Source of the DNA: Oscillospiraceae bacterium
GTDB lineage: Bacteria > Bacillota > Clostridia > Oscillospirales > Oscillospiraceae
Direction: 5' to 3'
NCBI GenBank assembly: GCA_902783825.1
Contig: CACZSJ010000063.1
Coordinates: 1-11,914 of the forward strand
DNA: 11,914 nt
Position 1 is the stretch's first letter. Each line of letters starts with the position of its first letter. This document shows positions 1 to 5,861 of this stretch, in pieces. The notes below the pieces were generated by a model. That model had not been told where the DNA came from. It searched no databases and worked only from the letters and a program-made list of their open reading frames with translations. Made by a program: the position numbers and the translations under genes.

Positions 1-1140
1 GAAGCGATGGAGAAGGTCAGCCAGAACGGCGTCATCACCATTGAAGAGTCCAAGACCGCCGAGACCTACAGCGAGGTCGTGGAAGGCATGCAGTTTGACC
101 GGGGCTACCTGTCCCCCTACATGGTCACCGATCCCGACAAGATGGAAGCCGTCATTGATGACGCGCTGATCCGTATCACCGATAAGAAGATCTCCAACAT
201 CCAGGAGATCCTGCCTCTGCTGGAGCAGGTGGTCAAGGCCGGCCGCAAGCTGCTGATCGTGGCGGAGGACGTGGAGGGCGAAGCCCTGGCTACCATCGTG
301 CTCAACAAGCTGCGTGGCACCTTTACCTGCGTCTGCGTCAAGGCCCCCGGCTTTGGTGACCGCCGCAAGGAGATGCTGCAGGATATCGCCATCCTCACCG
401 GCGGCCAGCTTATCTCCGCCGACGTGGGCATGGAGCTGAAGGACGCGGATCTGAGCATGCTGGGTCAGGCCCACCAGGTCAAGGTTACCAAGGAGAACAC
501 CGTGATCGTGGACGGCGCCGGCAGCGCAGTCGAAATCCGTTCCCGTGCCCAGCAGATTGAGCGCCAGATTGAGACCACCACCTCCGACTATGACCGGGAA
601 AAGCTGCAGGAGCGGCTGGCCCGCCTCAGCGGCGGCGTCGCAGTGATCAAGGTTGGCGCCGCTACCGAAACCGAGATGAAGGAAAAGAAGATGCGCATCG
701 AGGACGCGCTCAACGCCACTCGCGCCGCAGTGGAAGAGGGCATCGTCCCCGGCGGTGGCTCTGCCTATGTGATCGCCGCCAAGGCCGCTGAGAAGCTGCT
801 GGGCGATCTGGAGGGTGACGCGAAGACCGGTGCCGCCATTGTGGTCAAGGCCCTGAAGGCGCCCATCATGCAGATCGCCGCCAACGCCGGCGTGGAGGGT
901 TCCGTGATCCTCAACACCGTTTCCTCTCAGGACAATCCCAACTATGGCTACGACGCTGCCAACGAGGTCTACGGCGACATGATCCAGCTGGGCATCATCG
1001 ACCCCACCAAGGTCTGCCGCAGCGCACTGGAAAATGCCGCTTCTGTGGCCTCCATGGTGCTGACCACCGAGAGCCTGGTGGCGGATATCCCCGAGAAGAA
1101 TCCTCCCATGCCCGCTCCCGACATGGGCGGCATGTACTAA
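1..1140 (+). CDS. groEL: Chaperonin GroEL (Hsp60), C-terminal 379 residues, 5' end outside window
   Basis: This is the large subunit of the cytosolic ATP-dependent folding chamber that works with GroES. The reading frame is open from base 1, so the ATG at 7 is internal. Aligned by eye to E. coli GroEL, the window starts near residue 164, losing most of the N-terminal equatorial and first intermediate segments. What remains is the apical domain, with the conserved VVEGMQFDRGYLSPY (fragment residues 26-40) and KAPGFGDRR (114-122), then the second intermediate and equatorial segments, with SDYDREKLQERLARLSGGVA, and EDALNATRAAVEEG, whose Asp (fragment residue 235) matches the ATPase Asp398 of E. 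coli. The tail is short (PMPAPDMGGMY) and ends in Tyr, without the long Gly-Gly-Met repeat of proteobacteria. groES would be expected just upstream, outside the window. A terminator follows 18 bases after the stop. Identity is essentially certain. Confidence 0.98.
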   Translation, partial: EAMEKVSQNGVITIEESKTAETYSEVVEGMQFDRGYLSPYMVTDPDKMEAVIDDALIRITDKKISNIQEILPLLEQVVKAGRKLLIVAEDVEGEALATIVLNKLRGTFTCVCVKAPGFGDRRKEMLQDIAILTGGQLISADVGMELKDADLSMLGQAHQVKVTKENTVIVDGAGSAVEIRSRAQQIERQIETTTSDYDREKLQERLARLSGGVAVIKVGAATETEMKEKKMRIEDALNATRAAVEEGIVPGGGSAYVIAAKAAEKLLGDLEGDAKTGAAIVVKALKAPIMQIAANAGVEGSVILNTVSSQDNPNYGYDAANEVYGDMIQLGIIDPTKVCRSALENAASVASMVLTTESLVADIPEKNPPMPAPDMGGMY

Positions 1141-1157
1141 TCCACACGAAACACCGA

Positions 1158-1189
1158 CAGGCCGATGCGTTTTGCATCGGCCTGTTTTT
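1158..1189 (+). terminator. Rho-independent terminator of groEL
   Basis: A perfect 11-bp stem (1158-1168 with 1174-1184) encloses a 5-base loop GTTTT and is followed directly by TTTTT (1185-1189). It begins 18 bases after the groEL stop codon, so the chaperonin transcript probably ends here and the Nudix gene downstream is a separate unit. Confidence 0.93.
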
Positions 1190-1235
1190 ATCGCGCCAGC
1201 GCGGCGGATACGCTCGCATCTGTTCAGACAAGGCA

Positions 1236-1264
1236 TTGCGCCATAGGCGAAATTGCGGTATAAT
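1236..1264 (+). promoter_or_regulatory. Sigma-A type promoter for the Nudix gene
   Basis: A perfect -10 box TATAAT (1259-1264) lies exactly 17 bases after TTGCGC (1236-1241), a partial -35 match. The predicted transcription start is near 1271, giving a leader of about 73 bases before the ATG at 1344. It lies between the groEL terminator and the gene, which supports independent transcription. Confidence 0.7.
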
Positions 1265-1343
1265 CGGAACGCGCCGACGCCTCTTTGCGCCGGTGCCTTC
1301 TCCCCCAGCCAAAGCCTTACATCAACATTGGGAGGACACGCCC

Positions 1344-1814
1344 ATGCGCAACACGACGCTTTGTTATCTGGAGCGGGACGGCCGCTATCTGATGCAGTAC
1401 CGGAACAAGAAAGATATCGACGAGAACAAGGGTAAGTGGATCGGAATCGGCGGCAAGTTTGAGGAGGGCGAGAGCCCTGAGGACTGTCTGTTGCGGGAAG
1501 TCTGGGAAGAAACCGGACTGCGGCTGCTTTCCTGGCGCTTTCGTGGCCTGGTCACCTTTGTCTCCGAGGAGTGGGGCACAGAGTATATGCATCTGTTCAC
1601 CGCCGATGCCTGGGAAGGGCAACTGCGTGAAGACTGCGAGGAGGGAGAGCTTGCCTGGATTGACAAGCGCTTGCTGATGGACATCCCCATTTGGGAGGGC
1701 GATAAGATCTTCCTGCGCCTGCTGCAGGAGGAACGCCCGTTTTTCGCGCTCAAGCTGCGTTATCAAGGGGATGATCTGGTGGAAGCGGTACTGAACGGGC
1801 AGGCACTGCCGTAG
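1344..1814 (+). CDS. Nudix hydrolase, MutT/MTH1-like (probable 8-oxo-dGTP diphosphatase)
   Basis: The 156-residue protein has a complete Nudix box at residues 37-59: G37, E43, then R51-E52-V53-x-E55-E56-x-G58-L59, the Mg2+-binding catalytic signature for splitting X-linked nucleoside diphosphates. The stretch just before it, NKGKWIGIGGKFEEGESP, resembles the family that cleans oxidised purine triphosphates (MutT, MTH1), so sanitation of 8-oxo-dGTP in the cytosol is the likely role. Nudix substrate specificity cannot be proved from the box alone. I chose the ATG at 1344 because GGGAGG (1330-1335) sits 8 bases upstream; the frame stays open back to a TTG at 1236, but that would place the promoter inside the gene. 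It is monocistronic: its own promoter upstream and a hairpin terminator about 45 bases after the stop. Confidence 0.9.
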   Translation: MRNTTLCYLERDGRYLMQYRNKKDIDENKGKWIGIGGKFEEGESPEDCLLREVWEETGLRLLSWRFRGLVTFVSEEWGTEYMHLFTADAWEGQLREDCEEGELAWIDKRLLMDIPIWEGDKIFLRLLQEERPFFALKLRYQGDDLVEAVLNGQALP

Positions 1815-1859
1815 AGGATGCGTCGGAATGCCGCTACGTACACTACAGGTCATTCAAAG

Positions 1860-1910
1860 AAAAAGCTATTGCGAGGGCTGCTTTTAGACGCCTCTCCCAA
1901 TAGCTTTTTT
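1860..1910. terminator. Two-way terminator between the convergent Nudix and PH-domain genes
   Basis: A 12-bp perfect outer stem (1860-1871 with 1898-1909) carries A5 on its left and T6 on its right, so it can act in both directions. A short GAGG/CCTC pairing extends it inside. It lies downstream of the Nudix gene (+) and downstream of the PH-domain gene (-), whose stop is at 1995. The 84 bases between 1911 and 1994 hold nothing else I can recognise. Confidence 0.85.
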
Positions 1911-1994
1911 CGTGCATACCTATACTCTTTCTGTCCTACAATGTGGCAACTGTTATATCTTTTTCCTATCAAGATGCAAACCTTGAGTGACTCC

Positions 1995-2480
1995 TCACGT
2001 CTTCATTGCTCTAGCCATTTCACTTGCCTGTTTTTTTATTCTTTCTTCATCAGCCCGGTCAATCTGCTCCAACAATGTTTGTCTAAACACTGCCGGTGAC
2101 GATATCCCACCGTAATCGTATGCACCCGATGATGACGTCACATGGACTTTTCCAAATCCAAATAGTTTGCCAAACAGTCCATTTGAAATCGATACAGTAT
2201 TAACCTTATTTAAGGGCGTGTCAAGAGTTTTGGTTCTGATTAAGCCAATCTTTCCATATAGTCTCTTGTTTGTTATCACTAATTTTGTCGTCCACAACGG
2301 GATCGCAGCTACTCCCATAATCACCGCTGCGATAAACAGACCAACAAAGAATGCATCGTTAGCAGCTGCCGATCCTAGCAGAATCAATGAAATAAGTCCA
2401 GGCCATATTAGCTTTGCCCAATGAACTTTTGCTTGCATGATCACATTTTCGTCACGTCCGAGATTATCATATACCCCCAT
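1995..2480 (-). CDS. Membrane-anchored bacterial PH-domain protein (bPH_2/DUF304-like)
   Basis: The 161-residue protein begins with a short cytosolic stretch. Two hydrophobic segments follow (about 22-38 and 43-62), then a bacterial pleckstrin-homology-like domain at about 65-143. The signature of that domain is visible: TTKLVITNKRLYGKIGLI, then LDTPLNKVNTVSISNGLFGKLFGFGKVHVTSSSG, where a Gly-rich turn leads into a beta strand. It ends in a charged, probably helical tail. Such proteins are membrane associated and mostly of unknown function, so no reaction can be assigned. The ATG at 2480 has GGAGGT six bases upstream. A consensus-like promoter lies about 50 bases upstream and overlaps an inverted repeat. 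The gene diverges from a small Xre-type regulator, which is the natural candidate to control it. Codons are clearly more AT-rich than in the flanking genes, which hints at separate ancestry. Confidence 0.82.
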   Translation of the reverse strand: MGVYDNLGRDENVIMQAKVHWAKLIWPGLISLILLGSAAANDAFFVGLFIAAVIMGVAAIPLWTTKLVITNKRLYGKIGLIRTKTLDTPLNKVNTVSISNGLFGKLFGFGKVHVTSSSGAYDYGGISSPAVFRQTLLEQIDRADEERIKKQASEMARAMKT

Positions 2481-2530
2481 TTCAATACCTCCAGCACAAA
2501 AATAGTATAGAGAATATAAAGCGTGTGCAT

Positions 2531-2559
2531 ATTATATCACAATAAGAACAATTACGCAA
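2531..2559 (-). promoter_or_regulatory. Promoter of the PH-domain gene
   Basis: Read on the minus strand, TTGCGT (2559-2554) is followed after exactly 17 bases by a perfect TATAAT (2536-2531). The predicted start is near 2524, giving a 44-base leader with GGAGGT before the ATG. The -35 box lies inside the left arm of the 24-bp inverted repeat, so a protein bound there would block RNA polymerase. Confidence 0.75.
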
Positions 2560-2578
2560 GTGCGTATACGCATTTGCG
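2555..2578. promoter_or_regulatory. 24-bp inverted repeat, probable operator
   Basis: The arms CGCAAGTGCG (2555-2564) and CGCATTTGCG (2569-2578) surround a self-complementary TATA. Only one of the twelve base pairs is mismatched (2560 with 2573). It overlaps the -35 box of the PH-domain gene and lies 34 bases before the ATG of the divergent Xre-type gene. This is the expected place for an operator of that regulator. Binding is inferred, not shown. Confidence 0.6.
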
Positions 2579-2597
2579 ATATTGCTTATACAATATC
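2578..2597. repeat. Second perfect inverted repeat abutting the operator
   Basis: GATATTG (2578-2584) and CAATATC (2591-2597) form perfect 7-bp arms around a 6-base centre, sharing one base with the 24-bp repeat. The block ends four bases before GAGGTG, the ribosome binding site of the Xre-type gene. It could be a second operator, or a leader hairpin that affects translation of the regulator. Its arm sequence differs from that of the first repeat. The TATACAAT in its centre could also be a -10 region, though I see no good -35 partner. Confidence 0.45.
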
Positions 2598-2611
2598 TTT
2601 GAGGTGACGCT

Positions 2612-2854
2612 ATGGGTGTCAAGGATGTTGTTGTCGCACGTTTCTGTGAACTCTGTGCTGAACGAAATATCAAGATCAATGAACTCGCTAATCTATCTGG
2701 GGTAACACCATCCACTGCCTATAGCATGATGGACAACCGCCGCCGCGATGTTTCAATTGTCACAATTAAAAAATTTTGCGATGGCCTTGACATCACTCTC
2801 GGTGACTTCTTTTCTTCACCAGAGTTTGATTCTCTTGAACAGGAGATAAAATAA
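2612..2854 (+). CDS. Small Xre/Cro-type helix-turn-helix regulator
   Basis: The 80-residue protein is almost entirely one Cro/C1-type DNA-binding domain. INELANLSG (residues 22-30) is the first helix of the helix-turn-helix, and VTPSTAYSMMDNRRRDVS (31-48) carries the turn and recognition helix. KKFCDGLDITLGDFF (53-67) is the usual closing segment of this family. There is no separate sensor or oligomerisation domain beyond a 13-residue acidic tail. The ATG at 2612 has GAGGTG (2601-2606) five bases upstream. The gene diverges from the PH-domain gene across two inverted repeats, so autoregulation plus control of the PH gene is the simplest reading (inference). Its composition is AT-rich like the PH gene and unlike copA next door. 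A perfect hairpin terminator follows 16 bases after the stop. Confidence 0.88.
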   Translation: MGVKDVVVARFCELCAERNIKINELANLSGVTPSTAYSMMDNRRRDVSIVTIKKFCDGLDITLGDFFSSPEFDSLEQEIK

Positions 2855-2870
2855 GATAAGCTAATACGGC

Positions 2871-2899
2871 AAAAGCCCGCGCCGGTGGCGCGGGCTTTT
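2871..2899. terminator. Two-way terminator between the Xre-type gene and copA
   Basis: A perfect 13-bp stem (2871-2883 with 2887-2899) has a GC-rich core, a 3-base loop, and A4/T4 at its base, so it can work on either strand. It lies between the ends of the convergent regulator gene (+) and copA (-), 12 bases from the copA stop codon. Confidence 0.92.
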
Positions 2900-2911
2900 C
2901 CTTCTGTCGTT

Positions 2912-3115
2912 TTACTCGACGCCCAGAACCTTGTAATCCTGTGCCTCCACGGCAGCTTTCATGGCTTCATAGTCTGCGCTGCCTGTGACTACTGCCGTAC
3001 CGGTCTGGTGACTTACCTCTGCGCTCTCCACCCCATCCAGGGCTTCCAGCACCTTCTTGACCCGGGCTTCGCAGTGCCCGCACATCATGCCTTCGATCTT
3101 CAGTGTCTGTACCAT
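2912..3115 (-). CDS. Possible nested CopZ-like copper chaperone (internal start in copA)
   Basis: Codon ATG at 3115 lies in frame inside copA and begins a 67-residue segment ending at the copA stop. The segment is a complete ferredoxin-fold HMA domain: MVQTLKIEGMMCGHCEARV at its start, with CGHC at residues 12-15, and the usual length of free CopZ (close to 68 residues). AAGGAGG (3130-3124, minus strand) stands 8 bases upstream, as good a ribosome binding site as any in this window. Free chaperones of this kind carry Cu(I) to the ATPase or to CsoR. E. coli copA is known to yield a free chaperone by another route, ribosomal frameshifting. Here internal initiation would do the same for the C-terminal domain. 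The alternative is that the segment is only a fused domain and the Shine-Dalgarno sequence is a relic of a once separate copZ or chance within Lys-Glu-Glu codons. Confidence 0.5.
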   Translation of the reverse strand: MVQTLKIEGMMCGHCEARVKKVLEALDGVESAEVSHQTGTAVVTGSADYEAMKAAVEAQDYKVLGVE

Positions 3116-5440
3116 TTGTGCTTCCTCCTTGCTGTTTTGTTCATCCTCCTCCGGCGATGCCGCCGGAGGGCTTTTATGTTTTCGGGGTCTGTCGCGGCTT
3201 GGGTCGCGCAGCTTCACGAGATTGAGGCGAAGGGCGTTGCTGACCACACAAAAGCTGGACAGACTCATGGCCGCCGCGCCAAGCATGGGGTTGAGCGTCA
3301 CCCCCGCCCAGACGAAAGCACCGGCCGCGATCGGGATGCAGATGGCGTTGTAAAAGAACGCCCAGAATAAGTTTTCATGAATGTTGCGCAGCGTCGCCCG
3401 GCTCAGACGGATTGCCGCCGACACATCCAGCAAATTCCCGTGCATCAGCACCACATCCGCCGCATCCACGGCGATATCCGCGCCGGCTCCGATGGCAATG
3501 CCCACATCCGCGCGCGTCAGGGCCGGCGCGTCGTTGATGCCGTCGCCTACCATGGCCACTTTTCCGTATGCCGCCAACTGTCGGATCGCGGCTTCCTTTC
3601 CGTCCGGCAGCACCTCTGCGATCACCTGATCCACACCGGCCTGCTGCCCGATGGCCTGTGCGGTTCGCGCATTGTCTCCGGTCAACATCACAACATGGAT
3701 CCCCATGTTTTTCAGCTCCCGCACCGCCTGCGCGCTGTCCGGCTTGATAACGTCCGCCACGGCGATCACGCCAAGCAGTCGATCTTCCAGAGCAAAATAC
3801 AGCGGCGTCTTCCCAGCGGCAGCCAGCGCTTCCGCCCTTTGCGCAAATTTCTCCGGCAGCGGCAAGCGGCTTTCCACAAAGCGACGGTTGCCGCCGTACA
3901 GCGTCTGTCCCTCCAGCCGGGCCGTCAAGCCGTTGCCCGGCAGCGCTTGGAAGTCCTCCACCGGACGAAGCACCCTCCCCTGCTTCCGAGCATGAGCCAG
4001 CACGGCACCTGCCAGGGGATGCTCACTCCGGCTTTCCAGGGAAGCCGCCAGCGTCAGCAGCTCCTCAGAGCTGACGCCTTCCACCGGCAGGATATCTGTA
4101 AGCCGAGGCGCGCCGGAGGTAATGGTTCCGGTTTTGTCCAGTGCCACCACGTCCACCCGCCCGGTTTCTTCCAGGGCGGCCGCCGTTTTGAACAGAATCC
4201 CTTGCTTGGCGCCAACGCCGTTGCCCACCATGATGGCCACCGGTGTTGCCAGCCCCAGCGCACAGGGGCAGCTGATGACCAAAACGGAAATGCCACGAGC
4301 CAGGGCAAAGCCAAAACGCTGCCCCAGCAGCAGCCAAACGACCGTTGTGACCGCCGCAATGGCAATCACCACCGGAACAAACACGCCCGACACCTTGTCG
4401 GCCACCTTGGCGATGGGCGCTTTGGTTGCCGCCGCGTCGCTCACCATGCGAATGATCTGGCTGAGTGTGGTATCCTCACCCACCCGCGTAGCTTCGCAGC
4501 GGAGGAAGCCTACCTGGTTGACCGTTGCGGCGGATACCGCATCACCGGGCTCCTTATCCACCGGAAGGCTCTCGCCGGTCAGGGCGGACTCGTCCACCGC
4601 GCTGCTGCCCTCCAGGACTCGACCGTCTACCGGAATGCTCTCCCCCGGGCGGACTACAAACACGTCGCCCTTGTTCACCTGTTCGATGGGAACCGTGCGC
4701 TCCTGCCCCCCCACAAGAACCGTTGCCGTTTTGGGGGCAATCTGCATCAAGCTGCGCAGGGCATCCGTGGTCTTACCCTTGGATCTGGCCTCCAGCATTT
4801 TCCCCACGGTTATCAGTGTCAGAATCATGGCGGCCGATTCAAAATAGAACGCATGCATCCAGGCCATAGCGCCGTGGACGTCCCCTCTCGCCTGCGCGTC
4901 CGTCATGGCAAACAGGGCAAAGCAGCTGTATCCAAAAGCCGCCGCCGAGCCCAAGGCAACTAGGGTATCCATATTGGGCGACCGGTGCAGCAGCCCTTTT
5001 GTTCCGTTGACGAAGAATTTCTGATTGATGACCATCACGCCGATGGCCAGCAGCATCTGCGCCAGCCCCACAGCCACTGGATTGTTTGCAAAGAAGCTCG
5101 GCAGGGGCCAGCCCCACATGCCGTGCCCCATGGAGAGATACAGCAGCGCCAGCAGGAACAGGAGAGAGCTGAGCAGCCGCCGCTTCATCACCGGCGTTTC
5201 CCGATCTGCCAGCGCGTCCTGCTCCGGCGCGCTGTGCGCTTTCCCCTTCGCATTCGCACCGTATCCCGCATGCTCTACCGCGGCAATGATCGCCTGCTCG
5301 TCCGCACTCCCTTCCACCGACATGGAATTGGTCAGAAGACTCACCGTACAGGCCTTGACTCCCGGCACCGCAGACACAGCTTTTTCTACGCTGGCCACGC
5401 AAGCCGCGCAGCTCATGCCGCTTACGTCATATTGTTTCAT
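2912..5440 (-). CDS. copA: Cu(I)-exporting P1B-type ATPase with N- and C-terminal metal-binding domains
   Basis: The 842-residue inner-membrane pump exports Cu(I) from the cytosol at the cost of ATP. In order: an N-terminal HMA domain with GMSCAAC (CxxC at residues 11-14); transmembrane helices from about residue 85; the actuator motif TGES (288-291); the ion-pathway CPC (391-393); the phosphorylated DKTGT (435-439); the nucleotide-binding SEHP (472-475); GDGINDAP (632-639); YN (697-698); and MSLSS (725-729). CPC, YN and MxxSS together are the Cu(I)-specific set. A charged linker (about 748-775) then leads to a second HMA domain with CGHC (787-790), which is unusual at the C-terminus. The ATG at 5440 has AGGAGG five bases upstream; a GTG at 5455 is in frame but lies before that site. 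The gene follows csoR by 26 bases in one operon and so should be copper-induced. The C-terminal domain has its own ribosome binding site, described separately. Confidence 0.96.
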   Translation of the reverse strand: MKQYDVSGMSCAACVASVEKAVSAVPGVKACTVSLLTNSMSVEGSADEQAIIAAVEHAGYGANAKGKAHSAPEQDALADRETPVMKRRLLSSLLFLLALLYLSMGHGMWGWPLPSFFANNPVAVGLAQMLLAIGVMVINQKFFVNGTKGLLHRSPNMDTLVALGSAAAFGYSCFALFAMTDAQARGDVHGAMAWMHAFYFESAAMILTLITVGKMLEARSKGKTTDALRSLMQIAPKTATVLVGGQERTVPIEQVNKGDVFVVRPGESIPVDGRVLEGSSAVDESALTGESLPVDKEPGDAVSAATVNQVGFLRCEATRVGEDTTLSQIIRMVSDAAATKAPIAKVADKVSGVFVPVVIAIAAVTTVVWLLLGQRFGFALARGISVLVISCPCALGLATPVAIMVGNGVGAKQGILFKTAAALEETGRVDVVALDKTGTITSGAPRLTDILPVEGVSSEELLTLAASLESRSEHPLAGAVLAHARKQGRVLRPVEDFQALPGNGLTARLEGQTLYGGNRRFVESRLPLPEKFAQRAEALAAAGKTPLYFALEDRLLGVIAVADVIKPDSAQAVRELKNMGIHVVMLTGDNARTAQAIGQQAGVDQVIAEVLPDGKEAAIRQLAAYGKVAMVGDGINDAPALTRADVGIAIGAGADIAVDAADVVLMHGNLLDVSAAIRLSRATLRNIHENLFWAFFYNAICIPIAAGAFVWAGVTLNPMLGAAAMSLSSFCVVSNALRLNLVKLRDPSRDRPRKHKSPPAASPEEDEQNSKEEAQMVQTLKIEGMMCGHCEARVKKVLEALDGVESAEVSHQTGTAVVTGSADYEAMKAAVEAQDYKVLGVE
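3124..3130 (-). promoter_or_regulatory. Internal Shine-Dalgarno sequence within copA
   Basis: AAGGAGG on the minus strand, encoded by Lys-Glu-Glu codons of the linker, lies 8 bases before the in-frame ATG at 3115. It is stronger than the ribosome binding site of csoR and equal to those used in the rnf operon. This supports separate translation of the C-terminal HMA domain. Confidence 0.55.
3148..3169. repeat. GC-rich perfect hairpin in the copA linker region
   Basis: Arms CCTCCGGCG (3148-3156) and CGCCGGAGG (3161-3169) pair perfectly around a 4-base loop. In the copA message the hairpin ends 17 bases before the internal Shine-Dalgarno sequence. It encodes the Pro-Pro-Ala-Ala-Ser-Pro-Glu-Glu part of the linker. 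It might slow ribosomes, protect or define a processed 3' fragment, or be a relic of an intergenic terminator between ancestral copA and copZ. None of these is shown by the sequence alone. Confidence 0.6.
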
Positions 5441-5466
5441 GGCATCCTCCTGCACTTAGGATTCCC

Positions 5467-5790
5467 TCATTTCATCAGCTTTTGCAGCGTCGCGAGCAAC
5501 TCATCGATGATTTCATCGTTTCCCTCACGCACGTCATGGACAACGCAGGAGCGGATATGGCTGGACAGCAGTTCCCTGCTGAAGGCATTCAAGGCTGCGT
5601 TGGCCGCGGCAGCCTGCGCCAGAATGTCCGGACAGTATGCGTTCCGATCCAGCATGCCCCGGAGCCCACGGATCTGTCCCTCGATCCGATTGAGGCGATT
5701 CACCAGTCGCCGGTATTCCTCCGGCGTACGCTCCTTTGTCTTCTGGCAGCAGCTCTCCTCGCGGACGCACGCACAGTGTTTCTCTTTCAC
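5467..5790 (-). CDS. csoR: Copper-sensing repressor CsoR with a Cys-rich N-terminal extension
   Basis: The 107-residue protein belongs to the all-helical CsoR/RcnR (DUF156) family of metal-responsive repressors, which release DNA when Cu(I) binds. The family signature RLNRIEGQIRGL is at residues 32-43. The Cu(I) ligands are C53, H78 and C82, spaced 25 and 4 residues apart exactly as in Mycobacterium CsoR (C36, H61, C65), so copper is the likely inducer. The start is a GTG at 5790 with GGGGAGGGG ending five bases upstream. Predicted transcription starts at 5807, so the leader is only 17 bases. The first 25 residues are an extension with Cys at 6, 8, 14 and 15 that typical family members lack. 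It heads the csoR-copA operon; its presumed operator lies within its own promoter, which implies autoregulation. Confidence 0.95.
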   Translation of the reverse strand: MKEKHCACVREESCCQKTKERTPEEYRRLVNRLNRIEGQIRGLRGMLDRNAYCPDILAQAAAANAALNAFSRELLSSHIRSCVVHDVREGNDEIIDELLATLQKLMK

Positions 5791-5813
5791 AGGATCCCCT
5801 CCCCTTTGCCCGC

Positions 5814-5842
5814 ATTATATACCCCATGGGGGTATATGTCAA
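5814..5842 (-). promoter_or_regulatory. Consensus promoter of the csoR-copA operon
   Basis: On the minus strand a perfect -35 TTGACA (5842-5837) is separated by exactly 17 bases from a perfect -10 TATAAT (5819-5814). This is the strongest promoter in the window. The predicted start is A at 5807. The spacer is almost entirely the CsoR-type palindrome, so occupancy by the repressor would exclude RNA polymerase. Confidence 0.92.
5817..5837. promoter_or_regulatory. CsoR operator palindrome
   Basis: Perfect 9-bp arms ATATACCCC (5817-5825) and GGGGTATAT (5829-5837) flank a 3-base centre. AT-rich ends with a C4/G4 core match the known form of CsoR binding sites in Firmicutes (TACCCC...GGGGTA). It fills the spacer of the csoR promoter and touches both hexamers. 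Confidence 0.9.
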
Positions 5843-5861
5843 GAGGTGTCACGCTCTTGCT

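Noticed and set aside
1236..1343. Longer N-terminus of the Nudix protein from TTG at 1236
   Set aside because: It would place the TATAAT promoter inside the coding region and has no ribosome binding site; the ATG at 1344 has a good one and begins the usual Nudix fold.
1317..1853. A 178-residue open frame on the minus strand opposite the Nudix gene
   Set aside because: It is antisense to a gene with a complete Nudix box and shows no domain of its own.
3148..3178. Programmed frameshift in copA at AAAAGC followed by the GC-rich hairpin, as in E. coli copA
   Set aside because: In frame the codons are CAT AAA AGC. A -1 slip would move tRNA-Lys onto TAA, which pairs badly, and no X-XXY-YYZ heptamer is present. 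Internal initiation fits the sequence better.
3377..4963. A 528-residue open frame on the plus strand opposite copA
   Set aside because: It is a shadow of the GC-rich copA gene: no recognisable domain, odd His/Arg/Gln-rich composition, no ribosome binding site, while the minus strand encodes a complete and motif-perfect ATPase.
5441..5455. GTG at 5455 as the start of CopA
   Set aside because: AGGAGG lies downstream of it and is correctly spaced for the ATG at 5440.
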